Source of the DNA: JAYEIA01 sp964472505
GTDB taxonomy: Bacteria > Bacteroidota > Bacteroidia > Bacteroidales > JAADGE01
Length of the DNA stretch: 64,000 nucleotides
Assembly: GCA_964472505.1 (NCBI GenBank)
Contig: CAYYQW010000004.1
Coordinates: 1-64,000 of the forward strand
Direction: 5' to 3'
Positions 35,412 through 44,405 of this stretch are shown here, one piece after another. The first letter of the stretch is position 1; every line of letters starts with the position of its first letter. The notes beneath the pieces are model-generated. The model ran no database searches. It saw only the letters and a list, made by a program, of their open reading frames with translations, and had not been told where the DNA came from. Both the position numbers and the translations under genes were made by a program.

Positions 35412-36083
35412 TTATTCTTCTGATTTTTTTTCATCTCCTTCTGCGGGAGCTTCTCCTTCTTCACCTTCAGCTGCTTCGGCTGCTTCGGCTGCTGCTGCTT
35501 CTTCAGCTTCGAGTTCTTCTTCTTCAACAGTCATTTGCATACGTGTAGTTCTCACGGCACATACAACACTGTTAGGCGCATCTAAGAGGATAAGATTTTC
35601 ATAATCCAAATCCCTTACATTTACACTGTCGCCAATGCCAAGTTCGGTAACGTTCACATCCAGTTGATCCGGAAGGTGTTTGGGAAGCCCCAATACTTTA
35701 AGTGTTCTGGCTCGTTTGAAGAGCAAACCGCCTTCGGTAACTCCTACGGGAGTTCCTACTGCATTTACGGGAACATCTACTTTCAGTTCGCGCCCTTCTT
35801 CCACACGCAAGAAATCTATGTGTATAATAGCATCGGTAACCGGGTGGAATTGAATGTCTTTCATGATGGCATCGTACTTAGAACCGTCAATGTCTAATTT
35901 GACGATAAATACCAGCGGAGTGTAAACCATGTTTTTAAATGCATTGTGATGCGCATAAAAATGTACATTTTCTTGGTTTGCACCATACAATTCGCAAGGC
36001 ACCATGCCTTCTTTTCGCAATTTTTTTGTATCTGCTTTGCCCGTTCCTTCACGAAGTTTTGCAGAAATTTCAATTGTTTTCAT
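35412..36083 (-). CDS. rplY: 50S ribosomal protein L25, general stress protein Ctc type
   Basis: 223 residues. The N-terminal 5S-rRNA-binding domain (about 1-92) opens IEISAKLREGTGKADTKKLR; the TL5/Ctc C-terminal domain (about 93-185) includes VPVNAVGTPVGVTEGG. A low-complexity acidic tail rich in Glu and Ala ends the protein, common in Bacteroidota L25. First gene of the rplY-pth-hslR operon; its promoter should lie in the 195 bp upstream, where I found no perfect consensus. Confidence 0.94.
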   Translation of the reverse strand: MKTIEISAKLREGTGKADTKKLRKEGMVPCELYGANQENVHFYAHHNAFKNMVYTPLVFIVKLDIDGSKYDAIMKDIQFHPVTDAIIHIDFLRVEEGRELKVDVPVNAVGTPVGVTEGGLLFKRARTLKVLGLPKHLPDQLDVNVTELGIGDSVNVRDLDYENLILLDAPNSVVCAVRTTRMQMTVEEEELEAEEAAAAEAAEAAEGEEGEAPAEGDEKKSEE

Positions 36084-36278
36084 AAGATAATTTTTTTGTG
36101 TTACTCAAAGCAAATTAAAACTCAATATGAGAAAAACTGTCTGCTTCCCATCACACGTTTTGTTTTGTTTTTCAGCGCGCAAAGATAGGCATAAAAAATT
36201 TTGAAACAAGTACTTTTAAAAATTATCCGATGAGTTTTTTTGTTTATGTTTAGACAGGTATATGTCTTTGCATTTCTT

Positions 36279-37781
36279 TTATTCCAATCGTAATATCGGA
36301 TATGTTTTACCGGCTGCCATAAGCTCTTTGTATTCCGGGTAGTTTACAAGTCCGAGTGTGGATTCAGGTTCAAAGGCTAAAATAATCATATTTGCTTTGA
36401 GTTGATTTAAAGGTATAATCACATAATCGCTTTCTAAATCTTTTGCAGCAATCTGTTTTTTGAGCATTTCCGGACTGCGAATATCTAATTCCTCCACTAG
36501 CTCATGTTTGATACCTTTTATATAATAGGCATAAATGTCATCGCTTGGGTTTGCTTTATATTTTTCGTAGGATATACCGTGCTTATCGGCTAAATCCAAA
36601 ACAGCTTTTTCATTGGTCGGAACCAAATAAGCCTTTGGATTGCTTACATCAGCTAAAGAAATAAGTTTGTTGTGATATTCCTCGACCGTAAATATCGAAT
36701 CTTTGCCGGTTTTCACCGATTGCAATTTGTATTTCAGAGGCTTGTCGCCTTTTATGTGTTCAAGTTTTATAGCCGTGCTTTTATCGGTTTTACCATTCAT
36801 TAATTGTGTCCTTGCCGTTTTTACAATTTTTCGGATGCTTTCGGAATTTTTATTCGCATACATCAGGAGGGCTTTCATGCTTTCTTTTTGCGATTCGGCT
36901 CTTCTTTTTATGTTATGCAAAGAATCTTTACCGTTTAAGCCTTCTATTATGAATGAAAATGTATTTTGAATACCCGGGCTTTGTCTGCCGTCGTTGATAT
37001 CGACCGTGCTGTGTCGCAGCCGTTCGCCTGCAGCTAAGGAACCGACAATATATTCTCCAAACGAATAATCTTGATCTTCGAGATGTTTTTGTACATAAGG
37101 CAAGACTTCTTGTTTTGATACGGCTCGAATTGTTGAATCAATATTGCTGTTGGTTAGGCATCCAAGTTGAATGTCAAATTGTTTCAGCCACCCGAAATCA
37201 TACCATGATTGCCGATAGGGATAATATTCGTGTACATCAACGGTGTATTCCGGAAGATATTTATTGAATACTTGATGTAGGGCTTGAATTTCAGTGCTTT
37301 GCATAATAAGATGGTCGCGGTTCAAATCAATGCCTTCGGCATTTCTTCGTTGGTGTTTGTCGCCGCCGTCCGGGTTTAATTGAGGAATAATCAAAATATC
37401 AAGTTTTTTCAAAAGTGAATCTAATTTGCCTTCTGCAAATTCCTGAAGCAGAAGCAGTGTGCCTTCGGTTCCGGAGGGTTCGTTACCGTGTTGGCCGGCA
37501 AAAATGAGTACTTTGAGTTTTTTGTCGGAGAATTGTCCTTTTTCCGAAATTTTAACCAAGGGAATTTGTTTGCCTTCCGAGCTTTTCTCAATAATTTCAT
37601 AAGTAATTACTTGTTCTGCCGAAAGGCGTTTCAGATAATTTAACAGTTCCCGGTTTTGAGTCAGTCTTTGAAATTCTGATTTCTCCAAAGGGGCGATGTA
37701 TTTTTTTTCTTTATCGGTTTCGTTACAGCTAAACGACAAAACTGTGATGAGAATAAAAGCAATGAGTTTCGATGTATTCAT
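36279..37781 (-). CDS. Lipoprotein M14-family zinc carboxypeptidase
   Basis: About 500 residues from the ATG at 37779-37781, chosen because it gives a lipoprotein signal (MNTSKLIAFILITVLSFSC); the frame extends 36 codons further without a signal. The M14 zinc motif is AGQHGNEPSG (HxxE) with the third ligand in VDVHEYYPY; RNAEGIDLNRDH carries the substrate-binding NR pair, and FIIEGLNG may supply the catalytic Glu. It probably trims peptides at the outer membrane or periplasm. The C-terminal part (about 350-500) is of unknown fold. Divergent from the next protein-coding gene. Confidence 0.85.
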   Translation of the reverse strand: MNTSKLIAFILITVLSFSCNETDKEKKYIAPLEKSEFQRLTQNRELLNYLKRLSAEQVITYEIIEKSSEGKQIPLVKISEKGQFSDKKLKVLIFAGQHGNEPSGTEGTLLLLQEFAEGKLDSLLKKLDILIIPQLNPDGGDKHQRRNAEGIDLNRDHLIMQSTEIQALHQVFNKYLPEYTVDVHEYYPYRQSWYDFGWLKQFDIQLGCLTNSNIDSTIRAVSKQEVLPYVQKHLEDQDYSFGEYIVGSLAAGERLRHSTVDINDGRQSPGIQNTFSFIIEGLNGKDSLHNIKRRAESQKESMKALLMYANKNSESIRKIVKTARTQLMNGKTDKSTAIKLEHIKGDKPLKYKLQSVKTGKDSIFTVEEYHNKLISLADVSNPKAYLVPTNEKAVLDLADKHGISYEKYKANPSDDIYAYYIKGIKHELVEELDIRSPEMLKKQIAAKDLESDYVIIPLNQLKANMIILAFEPESTLGLVNYPEYKELMAAGKTYPILRLE

Positions 37782-37960
37782 AAGACATAAAATTAGTTTG
37801 AGACTGTTGGCTTTTTTATTAATACAATTATTTGGAAGAATTCCCTTAAAACAGGAAAGACAAGAGAGGAAAAAATTACCCAATATCAATACATTTTATC
37901 GTATAGTCAAAAGAATAACGGCATCCGTCAATTTGGCGGGCAAACTCGCCTCAATATTTG

Positions 37961-38062
37961 TATCTTTGAACCATGAGACAGTTACTCTAAGATTGTTACT
38001 ACTCTCTTTTCTGTCCCCACAGAATTTAAAAGCACGCGTCAGCCCTGATGTGTGCTTTTTTT
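37961..38062 (+). ncRNA. Candidate small RNA with own promoter and terminator
   Basis: Between two divergent genes there is a perfect -7 element TATCTTTG (37961-37968), about 60 bp without an open frame, a small hairpin (TCTGT-CCCC-ACAGA, 38010-38023) and a strong intrinsic terminator. The -33 candidate TTTG (37932-37935) is about 25 bp upstream, a little far. A plus-strand terminator has no upstream plus-strand protein gene to serve here, which implies an independent transcript of about 90 nt. I saw no match to tmRNA, SRP RNA or RNase P motifs. Identity unknown. Confidence 0.5.
38029..38062 (+). terminator. Intrinsic terminator of the candidate small RNA
   Basis: A 14-bp stem AAAGCACGCGTCAG/CTGATGTGTGCTTT (two G-T pairs) with a short loop, followed by T7. 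Confidence 0.85.
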
Positions 38063-38220
38063 ATTCAGGAACATAACTATAGAAAGCTGAACGGCAGAAC
38101 TGAAGCGTTCTTTATTAAAAAAAATGCAATATTTAGCCGAAGCGGCATTCAAATTTTTATATTTGTCGGCTCGTTAACGGAAGTTATTGTTCCGAAAATT
38201 TTAATTAAACAGATAAAAAA

Positions 38221-39000
38221 ATGGCTGTTTTTCTTTTTGACGAAATAATCTTCGGCCCGGTACAAAGTCGCCGTTTGGGCGTTTCTTTGGGAATAAATCT
38301 TTTGCCGAGAGAAAATAAATTTTGCAATTTTGATTGTATTTATTGCGAATGCGGACGAACCTACAAAGATGAGTTTGGGAAAAGCCCCATGCCTACACGC
38401 AAGCAGGTAAGTGAACGTTTACGTGAAGTTCTGGAAAATATGGCAAAAGACGGCAAGAAGCCCGATACCATTACTTTTGCCGGTAACGGGGAGCCAACCA
38501 TACATCCGGAATTTCCGGCGATTATAAAAGATACTTTACAAATTCGTGATGAATTAGCGCCCGGTTGTTCGGTGGCTGTTCTTTCAAATGCAACCAAAAT
38601 TCATAAGCCTGAGGTTGCAGAAGCCCTTAAATCAGTTGAGCAAAATATTTTGAAGCTGGATTCCGGCTTTGATGAAACCGTAAAATTACTGAATAATCCC
38701 CCGAAAGGATTCACTGTAAAGAAACTAACGGAAAATCTCAAGGCTTTCGAAGGGCAACTTATTATACAAATAATGTTTGTGCAAGGTGAGTATAAAGGAA
38801 AAAGAATTGATAATGCAACCGATAAAGAAGTAAATCGTCTGCATGAATTAGTCGATGAAATAGAGCCTAAACAGCTTATGATTTATACGATAGAGCGCGA
38901 TACACCTTCGCCCGGATTGCGCAAAGTGAGCCCGGAACGGCTAAAACAAATAGCGCGGCAGTTTGAAAAAACCGGGCATAAAGTTCAAATTTCAGAATAA
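38221..39000 (+). CDS. Radical SAM protein
   Basis: 259 residues. The 4Fe-4S cluster motif CxxxCxxC reads CNFDCIYC near residue 38, preceded by FGPVQSRRLGVSLGINLLP, and the SAM-binding region shows TFAGNGEPTIHPEF. The family (COG0731-like) is broad and mostly uncharacterised; some members act in tRNA base modification or enzyme maturation. No partner gene helps. It is the first protein gene rightward after the candidate sRNA and is separated from the next lipoprotein gene by 71 bp. Confidence 0.88.
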   Translation: MAVFLFDEIIFGPVQSRRLGVSLGINLLPRENKFCNFDCIYCECGRTYKDEFGKSPMPTRKQVSERLREVLENMAKDGKKPDTITFAGNGEPTIHPEFPAIIKDTLQIRDELAPGCSVAVLSNATKIHKPEVAEALKSVEQNILKLDSGFDETVKLLNNPPKGFTVKKLTENLKAFEGQLIIQIMFVQGEYKGKRIDNATDKEVNRLHELVDEIEPKQLMIYTIERDTPSPGLRKVSPERLKQIARQFEKTGHKVQISE

Positions 39001-39071
39001 TTATACGTATTTTTATACGGTAATTGAAAATCCGGACGCACCGGACAATTCAAATTTTAACATAAAATGAT

Positions 39072-39737
39072 ATGAAACAAATTAAATTTACTATCGCAGG
39101 AGTTTTGTTCTTGCTGCTAACGATTACAAGTTGTACCATTACACAGGAGTACCATTTTAATCGCGACCTCTCCGGTACGGCTACCACAACCATTGATATG
39201 ACTGCTCTTATGGAGTTCATGGAGTCAATGGATACCACTGAATCAAGTAACTCATTAGATACTCTGGATGAGAACTTTGCCGAATCAGCAGAACAGCTCA
39301 AGGAATTAGGAGCTGAAAATGTTGAGTACGGCTGGAAAGGTGAAGGGAAAAACATTATTTTCCTGTCTTATGAGTTTGATAATATTGAAACTTTAAATAC
39401 CATTTTGGCATCGCAGGATGCTACAACCGGTTTAACCGGCGGCGGAGACTCTGACGGGCCTAAAGCAAAATTTGAAAATCGCGGCAAACGTAAACTTATC
39501 TATAAAGCTCCGGAAATGAATGATTCCGAACTCGTCAACAATGAGGAGATGGAATCCATGTCCGAATATTATAAATTTAAGACCATTTTTACTTTTGACA
39601 GGCGTGTTAAGCAATTAGATGCCAAAGCTTATGAGCTTTCTGAAAATAAAAAGAAGATTATGCAGGAAGCAACACTCAAAGAAATGCTCTCCGATGATTA
39701 CTCACAGGATTTTGAAGTAAAATTGAGCATATTTTAA
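39072..39737 (+). CDS. Lipoprotein of unknown function
   Basis: 221 residues. Signal peptide with lipobox (FLLLTITSC) places the mature protein at the membrane. The start of the mature chain (TITQEYHFNRDLSGTATTTI) is typical of a Bacteroidota family with beta-strands at the beginning; the rest is acidic and has no motif that I recognise. The gene's last codons adjoin MITE copy 2: the 10-bp target duplication begins with the final two bases of its stop codon. Confidence 0.75.
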   Translation: MKQIKFTIAGVLFLLLTITSCTITQEYHFNRDLSGTATTTIDMTALMEFMESMDTTESSNSLDTLDENFAESAEQLKELGAENVEYGWKGEGKNIIFLSYEFDNIETLNTILASQDATTGLTGGGDSDGPKAKFENRGKRKLIYKAPEMNDSELVNNEEMESMSEYYKFKTIFTFDRRVKQLDAKAYELSENKKKIMQEATLKEMLSDDYSQDFEVKLSIF

Positions 39738-39745
39738 TAAAATAT

Positions 39746-39970
39746 TGAATTAGGCGCATAGATACTACAAATATCAAAAGTACAGCATATTGTTTAAATA
39801 TGCGGTTCCCCCTTAGAAAAGGGGGACAGGGGGATTGATTACAACAAGATGCGAGAAAAATCAATTTTTGTAGTTCACATTCTGCATGATGAAAACATTT
39901 CTTCTAATGAAAACATTTTGTAATAATTGTCAATCAAGGTCTTGTCAGTATTAGTAAAGTACCTAATTCA
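39746..39970. mobile_element. MITE-like element, copy 2 (225 bp)
   Basis: Same family as 14983-15196. Left end TGAATTAGGCGCAT; reversed right end TGAATTAGGTACTT. Perfect 10-bp target duplications AATAAAATAT flank it at 39736-39745 and 39971-39980. The central 36-bp hairpin core is identical to copy 1, and outer parts are diverged. It has inserted between the lipoprotein gene and what was probably its terminator. Confidence 0.9.
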
Positions 39971-39984
39971 AATAAAATATTTAG

Positions 39985-40021
39985 TAAAAAAGCGGTTCTT
40001 CTTTTCAAGAGCCGTTTTTTT
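39985..40021. terminator. Bidirectional intrinsic terminator
   Basis: Stem CGGTTCTT/AAGAGCCG (one G-T pair) with T-runs on both sides. It serves the leftward LuxE-like gene poorly placed inside its stop region, and the rightward lipoprotein gene, from which MITE copy 2 now separates it. Confidence 0.75.
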
Positions 40022-41000
40022 ATTCTGCCATCAAGTTGCAGCCTCTAATATCGGAATGATCAAAACGGCCCAATACTTCAAAACTTCCGTCGGCCTGTCG
40101 TTTGCCCAAGTCCTGAGTTTCAATAAAAGCACAGGAGTTAAAATTGGCCAAGTCTATAATATTAATGCCGCCGGTTGAGGATGTTTCGGTTTCTGAAAAA
40201 GGATCGTATAAATCCCGAATTCGTATTTGCATCCAAGGAGGCGTATGAAATTGCTCATTACCCACGGAATAAGCTTGAGAGAGTAATTCCGTCATACCGT
40301 ATTCGGAACAGATTTTTTTTGTGCCTGCAGCACGAGCTAAAAGCTTATGCAATTCGCGGCGTACAATTTCTTTTCTGCGCCCTTTCATACCGCCGGTTTC
40401 CATAACAATCATTTCCGGATTGTTGAATGTGTAATCATTAAAAAAATCCAAAAGCGCAAAACTTACCCCGAGCAAAAGAATCTTTTTCGAAGTATTTTGT
40501 GCTTTTTTAATATGCTGATTAAGTTTCGGAAAGTCATGCAAAAAAAAACCGCTAAGCTCAGATTGACTCTGTTTTATTAGCTCTTCTGCCATATATACCA
40601 GCGATGATCCGCTGCGCTCCAAGTATCCGGGCAGCAAAGCCAAAATGATATAATCTTCCGGATTACCGAAAAAATGCTGAAAGCTTTTAGTGAAACTTTT
40701 TTTATATACATTAAGATTCGTTATGTAATGGCGGCTTGTTCCGCTGCCTCCGGTTCCGCTGCTGGTAAATATTTTCTCAATATTTACTGCCGGTTTACTG
40801 AGTATTTTGTGGCTTTTAAAAAACGAAATTGGCAGAAAAGGAATATCAGATACTTGTTTTATTTTTGAGACATCGGTTTTCAAATGCTTTAGGTAATCAG
40901 CATAAACAGGATTTTGCTCAGATTGAAACCGAAAAATTTCCATGCATGCGGCATCAAAGTCTGTAGGTGTTTTAATCGTAAATATTTTGTCGGAAAACAT
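40020..41000 (-). CDS. LuxE-like acyl-protein synthetase / acyl-adenylating family protein
   Basis: 326 residues, shorter than a full ANL enzyme but typical of this Bacteroidota family. The nucleotide-loop-like TSSGTGGSGTSRHYI is near residue 95; VMETGGMKGRR and SEYGMTELLSQAY are the following adenylation-type motifs, and DLANFNSCAFIETQDLGK lies near the end. LuxE proteins transfer or activate fatty acyl groups; neighbours give no pathway clue. It is cytoplasmic, single-gene, and convergent with the lipoprotein gene. Confidence 0.8.
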   Translation of the reverse strand: MFSDKIFTIKTPTDFDAACMEIFRFQSEQNPVYADYLKHLKTDVSKIKQVSDIPFLPISFFKSHKILSKPAVNIEKIFTSSGTGGSGTSRHYITNLNVYKKSFTKSFQHFFGNPEDYIILALLPGYLERSGSSLVYMAEELIKQSQSELSGFFLHDFPKLNQHIKKAQNTSKKILLLGVSFALLDFFNDYTFNNPEMIVMETGGMKGRRKEIVRRELHKLLARAAGTKKICSEYGMTELLSQAYSVGNEQFHTPPWMQIRIRDLYDPFSETETSSTGGINIIDLANFNSCAFIETQDLGKRQADGSFEVLGRFDHSDIRGCNLMAE

Positions 41001-41116
41001 GCGGTATAAATTTATGCAAAAATAATAATAATGTCTTTCAAATAACTTTATTGGTCAAAAAACCGCTCCGGAATAAATTTTAGTTTTTAAAAACTTCTTC
41101 AAGATAATTTTTTTTA

Positions 41117-41124
41117 TATCTTTG
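41117..41124 (+). promoter_or_regulatory. -7 promoter element of ppiD
   Basis: TATCTTTG, a perfect -7 consensus, lies 44 bp before the start codon. No clear TTG occurs at the expected -33 position. Confidence 0.45.
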
Positions 41125-41168
41125 CCCTTTCAAAATCAAAAGATAGAAATATAAACTGGTACTAAGAA

Positions 41169-43316
41169 ATGGCTACACTTCAAAAAATCAGAGACAGAGG
41201 TCCCTTAATTGCAGTTGTAATTGGATTTGCGCTTTTTGCTTTTATTTTCACCGATATGTTTTCAGGCGGACAATCCATGTTCGGATCTCCGGAAACAGAT
41301 GTTGCCGTAATTGACGGCGAATCGGTAGATATAAGAGATTTTCAGCAGCGCTTTGCCATGCACAAAGAATTTATTCAATTTGCAAATCAGAGAACAAATC
41401 TGGATCAAGAACAAGAAAAACAAATTCGAGAAGAAGTTTGGAATATTATCGTAAATGAAAAACTGCTTATTGAACGTTTGAAAGATATGGGATTATGGGT
41501 TTCAGACCGAGAAACTGCTGACTTAATTCTTGGCGGAAATCGACAAATAGACCCCATAATGCGACAAATTGCGATCTTTAACGATCCGCAAACCCGTCAA
41601 TTTGCACCGCAGGCTGTTCGCCAATTCTTTAATTCGTACATGAATACCAGCGACGATGCCAGAAACTTTGGTTTGTACCTCGAAGATATTGTTCGAAGCA
41701 ACAAAGCTCAAAGCAAATATCAAACACTCATTGCCAAAGGGATGAACATAAGCAATCCTGAAGCACGGCAGTTATATAAAAATCGTGTTCATGTTGTAGA
41801 TTTTGATTATGCATATAAAGCTTACAAAAAAATTGAAGACGAGGAAATTTCAGTTTCAGAGAAAGAGCTTAAAACCTATTACGATGCGCATAAGGACGAT
41901 TATAAACAAGAGCATACACGCGATATAGCATACTTGGCTTTTGATATTGTTCCTTCTGCGGAAGATCGTCAAAAGGATAAGGAAACACTTGCTGAACTTA
42001 AAAAAGAGATGCAAACCATTGATATTGACGATACTGATGCATTAATCACTTTTACTCGCGCAAATTCGGATACACGCTTTACCAATAAGTTTTACGCCGA
42101 AGGGGAATATCCCGTACCGGAAGTTGATTCACTTTTGCAGAATGCACAAGTGGGTGATATAATAGGCCCTTTTGAAGAAGACGGTTATTTTAAAATTGCA
42201 GCCGTAGCCAATCGAGCTATGGTTCCCGATACCGTTCAGGCATCACACATACTGATAGCGCCTGACGGGCAAGAAATTGCCGATATGGATGAAGCGCTGA
42301 AAATGATTGACAGCTTAGAAACGGCTTATCGTAAAGGTGATACCTTTGAAGCTTTGGCCGATGAGTTTTCTTTCGATGCACAATCTGCACTGGAAGGCGG
42401 TGATTTAGGTAAATTCACCGAAGAGGAAATGATTAAAAACCTGAGTGATTCCGTTTTTTATGCCAATACCGGCGATCTTAAAAAAGTGAAAACGCAATAC
42501 GGTTGGCATTTGGTTAAAGTAACCTACCAAAGTCCCAAACGTATGAAGGTATTTCCGGTTATTGTAAGCCGAGATATCACGCCCGGCAAAAAAACCATTG
42601 ACGAAACTTATGCGAAAGCAGCCGGTTTTGCTTCAAAAGCTACAAGCCTTGATGCTTTTGATAAAGAAGCTCAAGCACTGAATATGACCAAACGAGTGGC
42701 GACTGACCTGAGTCCGACCACACGTACCATTGCCGGCTTGGAAAGTGCTGACAGATTATTATCGTGGGCTTTTAAAGATGATACCGAAAAAGCTGACTTG
42801 TCTGCTATTTTGCAAAACAGAGAACAGTTTATTGTTGCAATAGTTACTGAAATTCGCGAAAAAGGAATAGCGCCTTTTGAACAAGTAAAAGATTTGATTA
42901 CGGCAGAAATTATTAAGGACAAAAAAGCAGAGATATTTTCCAAAGAATTTGAAGAAGCCTTGGCGTCGGAAACCAACTTGCAAACGCTTGCCGATAAAAC
43001 GGATTCAGACTTCAATACAGCCAAAAATACAGCATTCAGCTCATCGGTATTGTCCGGTATAGGTGCTGAGCCGCGCGTAATTGGTAAGGCTGTTTCAATG
43101 GCCGCTGATGAAATATCAAAACCCATACAGGGAGAAAGCGGTGTATTTGTAGTGAAAGTTTTATCTGTTACTGCTAAAGAAAATATTGAGGATAATGAAA
43201 TTCAAAATGACCGATTAAATGCACAAAGACGTTTGGTTTTCCGTGCTTCGCAGCAATTTATGGAAGCACTCAAAGATCGAGCGGAAATAACGGATAATCG
43301 TCATAAATTCTTTTAG
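41169..43316 (+). CDS. ppiD: Membrane-anchored peptidyl-prolyl isomerase, PpiD/SurA type
   Basis: 715 residues. One N-terminal membrane helix (LIAVVIGFALFAFIFTDMF) anchors a periplasmic chaperone. A SurA_N-like helical domain covers about 40-210 (AVIDGESVDIRDFQQRF), and a parvulin/PPIC domain about 355-455 (VQASHILIAPDG, FEALADEFSFD, GGDLGKF, YGWHLVKV). The C-terminal part returns to chaperone helices. It helps fold outer-membrane and exported proteins. Monocistronic with a good terminator. PpiD is the closest name; SurA proper would lack the membrane anchor. Confidence 0.9.
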   Translation: MATLQKIRDRGPLIAVVIGFALFAFIFTDMFSGGQSMFGSPETDVAVIDGESVDIRDFQQRFAMHKEFIQFANQRTNLDQEQEKQIREEVWNIIVNEKLLIERLKDMGLWVSDRETADLILGGNRQIDPIMRQIAIFNDPQTRQFAPQAVRQFFNSYMNTSDDARNFGLYLEDIVRSNKAQSKYQTLIAKGMNISNPEARQLYKNRVHVVDFDYAYKAYKKIEDEEISVSEKELKTYYDAHKDDYKQEHTRDIAYLAFDIVPSAEDRQKDKETLAELKKEMQTIDIDDTDALITFTRANSDTRFTNKFYAEGEYPVPEVDSLLQNAQVGDIIGPFEEDGYFKIAAVANRAMVPDTVQASHILIAPDGQEIADMDEALKMIDSLETAYRKGDTFEALADEFSFDAQSALEGGDLGKFTEEEMIKNLSDSVFYANTGDLKKVKTQYGWHLVKVTYQSPKRMKVFPVIVSRDITPGKKTIDETYAKAAGFASKATSLDAFDKEAQALNMTKRVATDLSPTTRTIAGLESADRLLSWAFKDDTEKADLSAILQNREQFIVAIVTEIREKGIAPFEQVKDLITAEIIKDKKAEIFSKEFEEALASETNLQTLADKTDSDFNTAKNTAFSSSVLSGIGAEPRVIGKAVSMAADEISKPIQGESGVFVVKVLSVTAKENIEDNEIQNDRLNAQRRLVFRASQQFMEALKDRAEITDNRHKFF

Positions 43317-43337
43317 TAAATCCTTTACCGACACAAA

Positions 43338-43371
43338 AAGCACTCCGGATAAATGCGGGGTGCTTTTTTTA
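43338..43371 (+). terminator. Intrinsic terminator of ppiD
   Basis: Stem AAGCACTCCG/CGGGGTGCTT (one G-T pair) and T7. It ends only 20 bp before the carbamate kinase start codon, so that gene must either be expressed by read-through or have a promoter within this short stretch. Confidence 0.85.
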
Positions 43372-43391
43372 ATTTTTTTAAAATTATCAAT

Positions 43392-44342
43392 ATGAAGAAA
43401 AAAAACATTGTTATTGCCTTAGGCGGGAATGCGCTTTTGCGCGGCGACCAAACGGGAACCATTGAACAACAGGAGAAAAATACCGAAGATACGCTTAAAA
43501 ATATTTTATACCTTATTAAAGAAGGCCATAATATTATTTTGAGCCACGGAAACGGTCCTCAGGTTGGAAATATTCTTATGCGCAACGATGCCGGTATGCA
43601 AAATTACGGTATTCCGCAAATGCCTTTAGATATTTGTGTGGCCGACTCGCAAGGAGGTATTGGCTATATGATAGAACGTGTTTTGAGAAATGTGCTTACC
43701 GAAGCCGGAATAAAAAAAGATATTCTCACCTTGGTAACGCAAACGGTTGTGGATAAAAACGACCCCGCTTTTCAGAACCCAACTAAGCGAGTAGGTAAGA
43801 TCTACAAAAAAGTTGAAGCCGACAAATACGCCAAAGAAAAAGGCTGGGTTTTCAAGCAAAGTTCTAAATCCGATGACGGCTGGCGTCGTGTAGTAGCTTC
43901 GCCAAAACCCATTGATATTTTCAATTTGGAAACCATAAAGAAAGTCAGCAGAGAAGGAACCATTGTAATAGCATCGGGCGGGGGAGGTATTCCCGTTTAT
44001 TTGGATGAAAACAAAATGGTACGGCCTTTGGAAGCTGTTATAGATAAAGATAAAGCCTCGGCAGTATTGGCTTCTAAAATTGATGCGGATGAGTTTTATA
44101 TTCTTACCGATGTTTCTTATGTTTACCTGGATTATCGCCAACATAACGAAAAGAAACTGGAACATCTGACCAAAGCTGATGCATTGAAATACATGGAGCA
44201 GGGTAAATTTGGTGAAGGCAGCATGGCTCCCAAGATAGAAGCTTGCTTGGATTTTATATCGCAAGGCGGTGAAAAATCCGTTATTACCGAATCTACACGC
44301 TTGGAAGACCGTTCATTCGGAACTAAAATTACTTTAGAATAG
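43392..44342 (+). CDS. arcC: Carbamate kinase
   Basis: 316 residues from the ATG at 43392; the frame extends upstream into the ppiD terminator, so the inner start is preferred. It interconverts carbamoyl phosphate plus ADP with ATP plus carbamate, usually the ATP-yielding end of arginine or purine fermentation. Motifs: NIVIALGGNALLRGDQ, LSHGNGPQVGN, the amino-acid-kinase IASGGGGIPV, and IDKDKASAVLA. No arcA or arcB is nearby. Its end is convergent with prs. Confidence 0.93.
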   Translation: MKKKNIVIALGGNALLRGDQTGTIEQQEKNTEDTLKNILYLIKEGHNIILSHGNGPQVGNILMRNDAGMQNYGIPQMPLDICVADSQGGIGYMIERVLRNVLTEAGIKKDILTLVTQTVVDKNDPAFQNPTKRVGKIYKKVEADKYAKEKGWVFKQSSKSDDGWRRVVASPKPIDIFNLETIKKVSREGTIVIASGGGGIPVYLDENKMVRPLEAVIDKDKASAVLASKIDADEFYILTDVSYVYLDYRQHNEKKLEHLTKADALKYMEQGKFGEGSMAPKIEACLDFISQGGEKSVITESTRLEDRSFGTKITLE

Positions 44343-44364
44343 GCAGCTTACTGTATAAATAACT

Positions 44365-44405
44365 GCGGGTTGTATCAGAAACACTTTGATGCAGCCCGCT
44401 TTTAG
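44365..44405. terminator. Bidirectional terminator between arcC and prs
   Basis: 13-bp stem GCGGGTTGTATCA/TGATGCAGCCCGC (two G-T pairs), loop GAAACACTT, followed by TTTTAG on the plus strand; it overlaps the prs stop codon. Confidence 0.8.

Noticed and set aside
35412..35560. Low-complexity Glu/Ala codon run
   Set aside because: It is the acidic tail of L25, common in this phylum, not a separate repeat element.
37900..38070. tRNA, tmRNA, SRP RNA or RNase P RNA in the orphan transcript region
   Set aside because: No cloverleaf, TpsiC-like motif, SRP GGAAG-type loop or RNase P core was seen.
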